This document shows, piece after piece, positions 1-11,200 of a DNA stretch of 64,000 bases. The notes beneath the pieces are model-generated. The model searched no databases and was not told the DNA's origin. It saw nothing but the letters and a program-made list of their open reading frames with translations. Origin of the DNA: Heligmosomoides polygyrus polygyrus. Lineage: Eukaryota > Nematoda > Chromadorea > Rhabditida > Heligmosomidae. The stretch is from contig OX377203.1 of NCBI GenBank assembly GCA_947396885.1, positions 22,509,253 through 22,573,252 on the forward strand, in the 5' to 3' direction. Position 1 is the first letter of the stretch, and each line of letters begins with the position of its first letter. The translations under genes were made by a program, and so were the position numbers.

Positions 1-240
1 CACAGGTGTCTGGGTTCAGAAGACATGTCACCAATGCCGCGCAAAGGACGTCTGGATTAGGAGGAAGTATAACCGATGTCGCGCCAGGGGTTCCGGATTC
101 AGACGACGTGTCAACGATGTCGCGCAAAGCACGTCCGGCTTGAGAACACATGTCACCGACGTTGTTCAACAGGCGTTCGGGTTCCGAAGATGTGTCATGT
201 ATGTCGCGCCAGGGTTCCCGATTCACACGACGTGTTACTA
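1..240. repeat. Minisatellite with a unit of about 42 bp
   Basis: About five to six degenerate copies of a GC-rich unit, recognisable by GGATTCAGACGACGTGTC and GATGTCGCGCCAGG, occur in the same orientation. Copies differ by 10-25% and the array runs off the window edge. Related single units occur near 47825-47885 and 59140-59185. The open frame at 76-273 is a by-product of the repeat. Confidence 0.7.
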
Positions 241-560
241 GTGAAGCTGGGACCACTAATGGATGACCGGTGAAGGATGGGTGTACAGTAAGGGGGACCG
301 GTAAAGAGTTGACCAATAAAGGAAGGACCAGTGAAGGTGGGACCAGCAATGGGGATCGGTGAGAGCGGGTCCAGTGAAGGGGGGGGGGGGGCGATGAAGG
401 AGGGGAGGGGTCCAGTAAAGGGGAGTCGGTGAGGAAGGGGCCAGTAATGGGGACCGGTGATGGAGGGGGAGGGGACCAGTGAAGGGGGATCGGTAGAAGG
501 TTGACCAGTGAAGAGTGGACCAGATGAAGGGGGACCGGTAGACGGTTGACCAGTGAAGGG
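241..560. repeat. Purine-rich minisatellite (GACCAGTGAAGGGG units)
   Basis: Irregular tandem units of about 14-28 bp alternate GACCAGTGAAGG with GACCGGTGAAGG and poly-G. One strand is almost pyrimidine-free apart from the CC steps. No coding potential is seen. Confidence 0.7.
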
Positions 561-563
561 GGA

Positions 564-732
564 CCAGGAGCCGGATTCATCAACGACTTACCCGAGGGTA
601 TAAGGGGTAGAGATACCCACGATGAAACCTGCGTCTCTGACTCTTGCCTTATCCCTACCTGAATCTTATCTCATCTCTATCCCCTATGCCCCGCATACCC
701 ACGGGTTTAATTGTTAGTGAATCCGGCCCCAG
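564..732. mobile_element. MITE, GGAGCCGGATTCATCAACG family
   Basis: Terminal inverted repeats: the left end reads GAGCCGGATTCATCAACGAC, and the right end, read inverted, begins GGGGCCGGATTCACTAAC. The interior has no ORF. The same termini flank 2642-2778 and 60805-60980. Confidence 0.6.
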
Positions 733-1039
733 GTGAAGGGGGACCGGTGAGGAAGGGACTAGTACTATATATTTACAAGTGACTAGAGTGACTTGAGTGC
801 CCCCCCCGCATTGGGACTGCACCACTGCGCTTTGAGCGCAAACCTATTGTATCATTGTATAATGTTAAGATCTTTTGTGTACTTTATTGCTCTCGAAATG
901 TGTATATGATTCAAAACACAGACTCCTATGTTGTAGTATGAAAGATGAGCTCATCAGACGTCGAAAGACATATGGGACCAGTGAAACAAATTCAATTAAG
1001 TTTAATCCATTTAGATTCAGTTAAGTCTCACCTACGCAT

Positions 1040-1450
1040 CTACGCATTGGGGGGGGGGGGAAAGCCGCATAGCTCTCGTGCATTCGTCTGACAGCAAATA
1101 CAATACCGGCCGCATCGTTTGGTTTTTGCGCGAGAAAGCGCAAAAACGCCTTTTCAGTCGCTTTTTGATGGCGCTCTTCAAATTGAGTGTTATGAAAAAT
1201 GAACCCGGGATATTTGGGATCAACCTGACGACGAGAAAAAATTGATTCGATCACCTGTATTTTAAGCATTTATTGGGCGTTTTTCCCTCCATCGGATAGA
1301 ACAATCGATACTGATCCCAAGTGTCGGATTTATATTCCAAAGCATGCAGTTTGAAGAGCGCTATCAAAAATCGACCGAAAAGGCGTTTTTTGCGCTCCGC
1401 CCAAAGACCAAAAGATACGGCTGGCACTGCACCCTTTCGACGCAAACGGT
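1040..1450. repeat. Foldback repeat with an AAAACGCCTTTTCxGTCG core
   Basis: Two halves face each other around 1262. CAAAAACGCCTTTTCAGTCG with GGCGCTCTTCAAA on the left is mirrored by TTTGAAGAGCGC and CGACCGAAAAGGCG on the right. A diverged copy lies at 27470-27905. The span contains only shadow ORFs. Confidence 0.55.
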
Positions 1451-2079
1451 CGTCGAAGACTGATGATTCACCACTTGTGTGTATAGTGTTGTTGTAAAGA
1501 TGTGCAATGTTACTGTTTTTTAAACCTTAGGAAGGGCTTATAGCCGAAACGCTGTCGACAAAGCATTGACCAAGTCGAGCTTCACTACTACAAAGTCGAA
1601 TTTATACCCCTGAATCTCAGGGAACCAACGATTTTACGAAGACTCTGATGACTTGCGTGGAACAGATGCGAAGGGATTCATTACTTTTATCCTCCTAGTA
1701 GAACTTCATGTACACAACAATAAACGACAGACAACGCCTAGCAGTTCACAACTGCCAACGACGACATACGATCACAGTGGAACAATGAGACATAAAACGA
1801 ATACCCAGGCGCTTGAGGGACGGGAAGGGAGGAGTGAGATTGCACTTAGCGGGAGACTTCCTCAAATGGTACCTAAACTTGCTATGGATGTGTCCACAGT
1901 CTGAATGTTCTATCCTTTCGATCGAAATCGATAACTAATCACAGATTCAGGGGCTGGAATTGGCAGAGGAGATCGACCCGCCCCCATGCGCCCGAGAAAG
2001 AGAATACGATCAAGTCAGATCACTCAGAACGTAGCATGGCAACACACGCATCAATCGGGAAACGGTAACGGACGACTGT
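1451..2079. other. Downstream flank of the DHHC gene, nothing recognised
   Basis: Ordinary mixed sequence follows the stop codon at 2080. No gene, repeat terminus or clear poly(A) signal could be assigned with confidence. Confidence 0.4.
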
Positions 2080-2218
2080 TCAGATGATCTCGTCCTCACT
2101 CTCGTCGGACGCAGCGTGCAGAAGCAGCTGATCAGCAGCGGCTTCGACTTGGGTTAACAACGAGTAGCGGGTGGCGGCACGCTCGTCCCATCGCTCGAAC
2201 ACTACACCGTCTCCAAGA
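2080..2218 (-). CDS. Terminal exon of the DHHC gene
   Basis: This exon starts after a TTTCAG acceptor and completes a serine codon left split at 8818. It then reads [15 protein letters not shown] and ends [12 protein letters not shown]. The SLGDG that follows FFPVFT is the conserved tail position of ZDHHC2/15/20 proteins, so the exon belongs to the gene 6.6 kb away. The acidic C-terminus is cytosolic. Without this exon the gene would appear to end in an unrelated read-through tail near 8745. Confidence 0.85.
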
Positions 2219-5200
2219 CTGAAACACTGGCGTTCGACGGCGTCTTCTGCGAGCGCGACTGCAACGCCACGACCGTGAGCGGCTGCTGCTGCAGTTCAGC
2301 CGCGAGGGGAGACGACACAGAGCTTGAGCTTGAACTATCTGCTACCGCCGTGCATATGGTTGATGTGTCTGATGGGAGCTGCTGTGACCGGACTTCAAAT
2401 GCGTACACACCCGACTGTCGTGTACGATACACTGAACCGTCTCCACCACTGAAAGCCAGCTATCATTTACCGCCACACCTCACCTCACAACATCACACCT
2501 GCCGCCTCCTCCTCCCGGCGCCGGCTCACGTTGACATCGACAGAACGCGACAATCACGGGCAGCGCTCTCAGGGCATGCAAGAATGGACAGGACATGGTG
2601 GTGCAGTGCAGGCGACACGCACCGATAACCGACAGCATCGAGGGGCCAGATTCATCAGCCGCTTACCGCCCTCTAACGGTGAAAATACCGCCAAACCTGA
2701 TGCTGATGAATGTCATACCAGGGGTTTTCGCGGTAATTTCATCGTTAGAGGGCGGTAACCGGTTGATGGCATTGGCCCGAAACGTGCGCACTCAAAGCAA
2801 TATTCTACCACCGGCTGCTCAACAAACCACAATATTTTTATTTTATGGAAAGACGCGACTCTTACTGCGATTCGTAGCAAGTCTAGTGCATCAACTGTGA
2901 CTGCCGTCCAACAAGGTAAGTTGGTACCAGATTGTCAACGTTGAACTGCCAATCAACTGGCCACCACAACTCAGTGCAGAGTGCCCAAAAATGTAAGCAC
3001 TGTTTAAAACGCGATAACTCTATGTTACAACAGGATGTCTTGTTGCGATCAAAACTCCTTCGCAAGGCGGGACTCGAACTCGCACCTTCTGCTTTTCAGG
3101 CAGCGATGCTACGCCTTACACCACCGGCACTGTTTGACCGCGCGTAATATCCGTGATAACCTCAAGGTCTGTCACACTCACTCATGATATCGGGTGATAA
3201 CTTTGCAGCCAGTAAGGGTACAGGAGAAGACTGGAGCTTACACAAAAACGAAAACATGGAAAATTTCTGACATATGAGCGGTGACGATTGGACCACGCAC
3301 TCGTCCGAATTCTTGCGTGTTTTTGAGTTTCGCTTGAATACTCGTCAAATTCCTTCATAAAGGGGCCGCGTCGATCGGTTTGTGTTTCTTTTAAAGTTTG
3401 AACTCGAAAGCACACTAAAAATAGCGTCAAAATGTAGGATATCCCTAAAAAGGCAGATGCTGCTTGAAAGGATCTAACATTGCTGCTAGTCAATCATCTG
3501 ATGATGTTTGAGGCTCATATGAAAGCACAAGATAACAAAAGTTCTGTTGCATGCAAACAGACAAGATTGCGCCATGCATCCGTCTGAAACATTACATTTC
3601 AGACTCGATTTCTTGTGCATGGGCTGAATACTTGCTAAAAAACGTGGCCGTTATTAACTGACCACATTACCCTGTGTTGTGCTTCTTTTAATGTCTAGGA
3701 CTTGACAATGACCTACTTCATGTGAATCTTCAACACTCCGAAACCTTCACTGGCAGCAATGGTATGGACTTCCACATAGCGCTTATGTTCTTTTTATGAT
3801 ACCCGCATTTTGCCACAGGTTACAGTACACTGTCAAGCTCTAAACGTCAAAAGAGGCACAAGCGCTGATGTGCTGAGGTTGATGTGCTCAATTAATAACA
3901 GGATTGTAACGAGCATTCAGTCTATGACAACCAATGGAGTCCGGAACGTAATGTTTCAGACAGGCACACGGCCCAATCCTGACCAAATGCATGTCATAGA
4001 ATTTTCATTATCCTGTGCTTTCACATCGGTCTCAAACATCTTCTAAAGCTTCAAATAGCAGCAAGGTTGAAGCACCACCTACATTTTTGACATTTCCTGC
4101 ATATTACCTCAATCTCTAGTGTGTTCTTAAGATCGAAACTTTAAAAGACGCACAAATCAATCGATGGGGCCACTTTATGGAAAAATTTGACGGGTATTCA
4201 AGCGACACACTATCAAAAGATTGTGAAATGCAAGATTTCAGACGAATGCCTGGTGCAATCCCCACAGCTCATACGTCAAAAAATTTCCATTTTCTTTCGC
4301 CTTCGCATGGCCTCTAAACTTCTTCTGTACCTTTTCTGGCAGCAAAGTTATCTTTTTTCAAACAGCGCTTACATTTTTAGGGACACCCTGCATATCCCCT
4401 AGAGCAGCGATGGGAGCGATAGCGGAGCTCAGTGTAGGTAGCTACTCAACAGAAGCCCATGGTGAGAAGACCATTGAAATCCGGACTTAAAGCACCTTCC
4501 TGCTGAGTACACTTCTTTTCTAGACCGACTGAAGCAACCGCCCTATGCATACCATGTTCACGTCGACTTTCAAATCAAATTGGACATTTTTCAAACCAAA
4601 CTGGACACTTTTCACGTCAAATTGTACACTCTTTTAGGCTAAACTACGACTTCTGAAATCAAAGCGAACTCTTCCAAATTGAAACGACATCCACACGGAT
4701 TAAACTACAGACTTTCTAAGATCGTTAGAATAATTTTTTGTTCAATGAAAATTTGATATAGCTTTATTGAAATTTTTCAGTTCACCTACCTCAAGATGTG
4801 TAATATTTTTATAAATATTCCTTTTTTGAGAAAAAATAATATATTAAGTTTTGTTAGTTGGTCCATATTGTTATACGTCGCTCTACTCTCGTGTGAACCG
4901 TCCACGGGCATCTCGTAGCCGTCCGCCTCTATCCTTCCATACTCCTTGTCGATAACATCTGATTTGCGTGACACGAAGACTGTCGTCTGAAGGAGCTCTT
5001 CTTACGGGGGATTCGAGGCGCGATCGACGGACTTTTCTTCTTTGATCCCCGTAAGAAGAGCTCCTTGAGAGTGGCAGACGACAGTCTTCGTGTCACGCGA
5101 ATCAGATGTTATCGACAAGGAGTATGGAAGGATAGAGGCGGACGGCTACGAGATGCCCGAGGACGGTTCACACGAGAGTAGAGCGACGTATAACAATATG

Positions 5201-8200
5201 GGCCAACTAACAATGCTACAAAACAGTGTACTGACGAATATTTACCGAAGATTAAGTTTTGTTTTAAAGCGTAGCAAAGCAGCAATCATTAAAAGACTGG
5301 ATCGCGCCATGCACTCGAAAAGCGAGTTGTGATGTTTATATAACCGATAGTGTAAATACTGCTTACATGCAGCAAGTTAGGATATGTGTTTTTTTACAAT
5401 TGTTTATGTTGCACTGTTTGCAGGTGTGAAACTGCATGCAAACAGTAATTTTGATATCAATTGAATAAAAATCGCAGAGCTCCGGACGGGACATGGCGCA
5501 ATCTATGTTTTGGCAGTACAAAATGGCTGCCTTCCTGCTCTTCAAAACAAGCTTTGAATCATCGTTTTTCCTCGAAAAATAACTTTTTATAAAATTTCAA
5601 ACTATACGTTCTCTTACTGGAAGTAAATTAAAACTTGAAAGAAAGTTATTCTAAAATTTTCCTTGAAAAAAAATTATTCTAACAATTTTGGAGTCTGTTG
5701 TTTAATTAAGAAGATCATTTCGATTTGGAAGAGATCGCTTTGATTTCAAACGTCTTAGACTAACTCAGAAAAGTGTCCACGCCAATTTGATTTGAGAAAT
5801 GTCCAATTCGACGTGAAAATGATATATCTACGGCATATGAGGATCGTAATTGTGACAAGCGCAGGAATCCTGTAAGCAGTGCAAATTTTCTGTTAATCCG
5901 CTAGAAAATCTAAAAGCTCTCCCGACTTTCAGGACAGTCATCGACAAAGATAGGCGATAGTTGGACGAATAGTATTGCTTTGATCGGAAGATGCACCTAT
6001 ACGAAAAATACCCCAAAAGCCCCAAGAACATACGAATCACACGAAAAGCGTGAGGGTGCTCAGCCTAAAGACCTATTCAATTGAACACGTACACCTCGTA
6101 ACCGGTTATACAAACCGACGCGCTTCTCCAATGTATCAGTCTCCAAATCCAAAAGGTCTTAAACCCACAAAAAGAGAAGCCCGAACACTTTCGGCTTCGC
6201 CACAAGGGGGATTAGTACGCCTTAACCCTGACAGCTCGACGATACAGAAGTTATGCACTGCTATCGTGTAGTTACGCGTCAATAGTTCTCACCCTGAGAT
6301 TTCGAGGCTCAGGTCATTGATTACCACACGATATCGGTGAATTTGCATGAACCAAGCTTCTCTTAAACCTTCGACGCTTTCCGCTGTACCATCATGTTAG
6401 TATCTCCGCAGTTGGTACGCTTCTCCATCCAGTTTCGCATCAGGCGACTGTTTCAGTCAGTCCTTTTTCAAGCATAACGAAAGGAATTGCAAGTGGACTT
6501 GTAGTCGTGATACGATCAAAACTCGTGATCATAAAAGTTTAAAGTACTAGAAGAATAAATTTCTTCAAGCTAAGTGAACCGAGACGAGGCTATGATGGTT
6601 TCAACGGAAGTTTTTGAAAGTTTAAGAGAAGCTTGATAGCGGCAAATTTTAAGGTGGACCAATAACTGCGGCACGCTCTTGAATAAAACAGCGCCCAGCC
6701 GATCGTTAGGAGAGAACCCTAGCACATATACATCCACCCAAAGGAACTACGTGATTTCTAGAAATAAGACCAATTTGAGCCGTAGCGTATGTTCATTCAA
6801 ACGAGCACCTCATGCAGGGCACCTTCTACCTCCGCTTCATTTTCTAGGAGAACTTTCATGCAGCAGAACAGTGGTCCAAATTCAAACGGAGCCTGCCACC
6901 TCTTTAGACGTACACTGTGCACACACTCAACACCGAAACGACGTCAAGGAACGCCGCTCCAAAGGCAGAAGACCACCGCATGCTTATCCGATAAGGCCCG
7001 AAAACAAACAAAGAGCAGATTGTCGATGAATTTCTGCCGCTCTCAGCAATTTCACTAGCGCAGAAGTTGAAGGAATTATTAGGTTCTAACGAAAGTTCTG
7101 TCAGTTTGCACGCGCTCGTGATGAAAATGCGTACTAAATTTTAATCCCCAATCCCTAGCCACCTACTTAATAATTTGAACTTTTTGGAAAGTACAAGACT
7201 TGCTCTTTGCAACTACATGTGTTTCCAAAGAATCCCTGACATGTTTGGACTACTACAACATCTTTTCTCTCGAAGCTTACTCGAAGCTCAAGGGATGCAA
7301 ATGCTACTATAGCAGCTGAAAGAAGAAGGATCATTGATAGGGAAAAAACTCCTTACTACCAGATTTCAGCAATTATAGGAGGACTAGGCTGGTTAGAAAA
7401 CAAATGAGAACCTGAGAGATCCACGTTAGTTGAGCATAGCTATTGAAGGAAAGCAGAAGTTAGCGATGAACAGCAGTGGTTCAGTTAGATAGCTAAAGAT
7501 GTAGGCTTTTAAAACATCGGTATTGCTAACCATATCAAGACACCTGAACCTGGACAAAATGCGCACCAATTGGGTGCTGCATTTCCTCATCCATGCACCG
7601 CAACCGGCTCGCGCGAACAATGGCGGTGCATCTCTCGGAACGAATCGTGTGGGAGTACTCCTTCATTAATTCTCTGTTTTGGCAGATAAGGGACATTTTA
7701 GATCAGGTACTACTGCTCTGATAAGTGCTGACCTATTTATGAGCCTCTTGGATCTTTTTGAAGCTTGTTCAGCCGAAGTGAAGTCATCCGAAGCGGACTG
7801 GAGATCCACAGTCGGACTGGTCCGTTGTTTCGTTTTTAAATAAACTCAAACTACTCAGTCGATCCTACAGGACATCTAGAGAAAACGTGTGCTAAACTGA
7901 AGCTGTTAAGTCTGAAGCCTATGGATGGCACTTATTCAACGCTTCCTGCATGACGACCCGTCTGCACACGTTTAAAAGATCGTTATGTAAAAGTTTAGCA
8001 AACCCTAGATCGAAGATCATCGTCATGCAATATAATCACCAAACTTAGTACTAACCGAGTGTTTTTTTTTTTTTGTGGGACATCCGGATGCCTTCATTAG
8101 AGAATCAATGCTTGTGAAACAACATGATGTCGAATTCACCTCGGCTGGTTCCAAACGACATAATTCATCAGGTTTTCAATAGAATGCGATCACTTGATAT

Positions 8201-11200
8201 TCTGCAGAATGGCATGGGAGAGGCGCATATAACGGTTTTCAGTTTGTGTGAAAAGCGGCCTTTTGAGCGGAGCTATGCCTTTTTGAATAATGACCTCGAA
8301 AATTGACAGAACATTCCTTACAACCTAATAGAATAGCCAATATAGCCACTAACACCTCTTTCGAGTCACAAGGAGGCCTAAGAAGCACTTCCCAATAACC
8401 CCTATTTTCCATCAAATTCCACAAATAGCAGCATATTTTCTGCTGTTTTTGCCAGCCTCGAGATATCTCCCGAAAGCGACACTCAGTAAGAATGCCAGGG
8501 CAGATAAGTACCGGAAGGACGCCCGAGAGAGGAAAGAATCATGCCAATTAGCGGCGGCAGCGGAGTGTTGTGCGAGAAATCTGAGATCGATTCACTCTAT
8601 CCAGAGAAGTCAACCGTTTAAACGCCCTCATACACCGGACATGGTAACACCACTGTACACCAAACAACTAGACCAAAGAAGCCACCGTTCCCAGGAATCC
8701 CCACAACAACGAAAAACCCAACAAAAAAAAAAAGCAGTGCACTACTACGGATGACATGCGGCAAAACACCCTCGACAATCTGTTGAAGAGATTAGCGCCA
8801 AAGGTGAAGCAACGAACCTAGTGAAAACCGGAAAGAACCACAGCCGCTGGTCATAGCCGAACACCTCCCTGTAGTTGGCTCGGATACCGTGGTCGAAAGC
8901 TCGCTTATCCGGACCTCCTTCAAGAATCGGCGCACGAAACGACTCTGGATCGAAATTAGAATTCGTGTCCAAACGACAAGCGGGCACAGAACATTGCTAG
9001 CGAGAGAACTCACCGACTGTGGTCCTGTTCCTTGCGGTCAAGTAAAGGTGATAGAAGAACAGAAACGAGAGTGATATAGCGAACATCCCAGTGACGAACA
9101 CCAGGAACAACAGATGAATTTTGCTAGCCTGAAAAAAACGTTGAAGGGTATGCGAACCTTCCAAAAACAGATTCCATGAGCTTCAACAGGATCAGCAGAG
9201 GAAATTTTCATCCGATCGAGTGCAAAATGTGTACTTTGACTGGACCAGACCTCTAGCAAATTAGTGGCAATCTAGTTACGTTATTACGCAAATGGCGAGG
9301 GGGCAAAATACATAATACATGAGATCAAACCGCACTGAACATGTTAGAACTCCTTGCGAAGTCGAACATTGGCAGAATGCGTTCAAAAAAAAGATCTTTG
9401 CCTCGCTTTGGATCGCTGTTCAAAATAATACTTAAGCCTTCTATAAATCTACTTCCACGAGTTTTTTACGTCCCTTCGAAGAACAAGCGCCGTTTTCAAG
9501 TCAGACTCCTTAACCCTCAAGTGGTTGGTATCGAGATTGTAAGCCGTTACAATGACGTCTCTAAACCACAAGTTCACTCATCTTGAAACCTCGACATTCT
9601 CGTAACATATTTCAGTGTGTTCTTCTCTCAACGAGGTGTTTAGGTGGAATTTTGATTATTATTGGCCTGACGTTTCGACCTTGCCGACGTCTTCGGAGGC
9701 CTAAAAAGCGGCTCTAAGAGTTAGTTTGGTGCTTCACCCGACCAAGCGCTCCACCCGCGCGTTTTCGACCTACAGTTAAAAGCACACTACGGAACACCAG
9801 CACTGAATATCGAACAAATTACACAGTGTTCCACCGTTGGTGTGCAGCGATTGCGCAGCAATCCTAAGTCAGTCAGTAACGAGTAGCGAATGAAACACAC
9901 TACACAGTTCTCATATTGCCACAACATCGAGGACAGTGCCCCTCCCCCGCCCCACACCTACTGGTCTGGTCATATTCTGATCTCCCCCGTTTGCCCCGCT
10001 CTGCGAGCTATGAAAATGACCAGTAGAGTGGGGGGGGGGGGGGGGTTGAAGGCCACAGTGCCCTCGATATTGCGACAGTATGAAGACTGTGCAGTGTGTT
10101 TCATTCCCTACTGGTTACTGACTGATTTATGATTATAGCGCTATCGCTGCACACCAACGGTGGAAGATTGCGTAAGTTGCTTCATAATTCGAGTGCTTCG
10201 CAGTATTTTCAACTCCAGTTCAAAAATGCTGGCATGGGTGGAGCGCTTAGCCGGTTAAAACACCAATCTAACGCCTCGAGCCACTTTTTAGGTCTCTGAA
10301 GACGACGACAAGGTCGAAACGTCAGGCCAATTACAATAACAAATCACACTGGAACGCTGTCTCTCTTTTCCTCAAGTTCCTACAAAACGGACGCGTGGCA
10401 ACGGAGTCGGAATAGGCGTCGCCTGTCGCATACACTCGGTTCCAGGTTCGGTTCGAATTCCCCGTCCAGCCAACCAACACCTTCAAGTATCCGGAATCGG
10501 TGAATTGGTACCAGACCAGACTCATCTTAGAAGGATAGAACACTGACTTGCCCATCGGCTCGCCACTTCCGTAGGCCAAATGTCAACTCAAATTGCATCT
10601 ACGACATACTGTAGATGCAGAAGGCGTGGTTTGATCCCAAAAGAGATTAAGTAACTCCGATGTACAAGTAATCCTTTACCAACAAAACGGGACAATTGAT
10701 GAGCGGTGAGAAAACGGCTGCGGTTTTGGCTCGCACAACCGATTTTAGGTTTCGATCTCATCTAGCTCAATGCCCACGGCTCTCACTCCTTAGAGTCGGT
10801 GAATTCGAACAAGATCTATCTAAGAAGCATGGAACGTGTCTGCCTATCGACTGGCCACCATAAGTCGTTAGCCAGCCCAAATGCGCACCCACTGAGTCAC
10901 GGTGATGACCTCTGAAACCTAACACGCGACGCATTTGAACAGGGATTGTCTTGCCCTTCCTTTACCCTTAGCTCACCCATAAAACAGGCCCTCACCAATT
11001 GATTCAATTTTCAGAAGAGCTTTAACCAATTTACACATACAAAATCTTTTCACCCTTCAACAAAAGGCTCTTAAATAAGGGAGGGAAATCGTAACAATGC
11101 ATTTGGTTGTCCCATAAGTCCCTGCCGTTTTTTCAACGATTCATTGCGGATGGATTTCGCCGGCGGTCTCTCGCATAGCGCTATACAGCTTTCGAAAGAA

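Noticed and set aside
2202..2628. Small ORFs around the DHHC terminal exon
   Set aside because: The minus-strand frame with a poly-Ser run lies upstream of the exon acceptor and is out of frame with it; the plus-strand frame has no motif.
3066..3140. Functional tRNA-Phe gene on the minus strand
   Set aside because: Box A, box B and a GAA anticodon loop are present, but the acceptor stem does not pair and the T-stem has a mismatch. It was kept only as a tRNA-like repeat.
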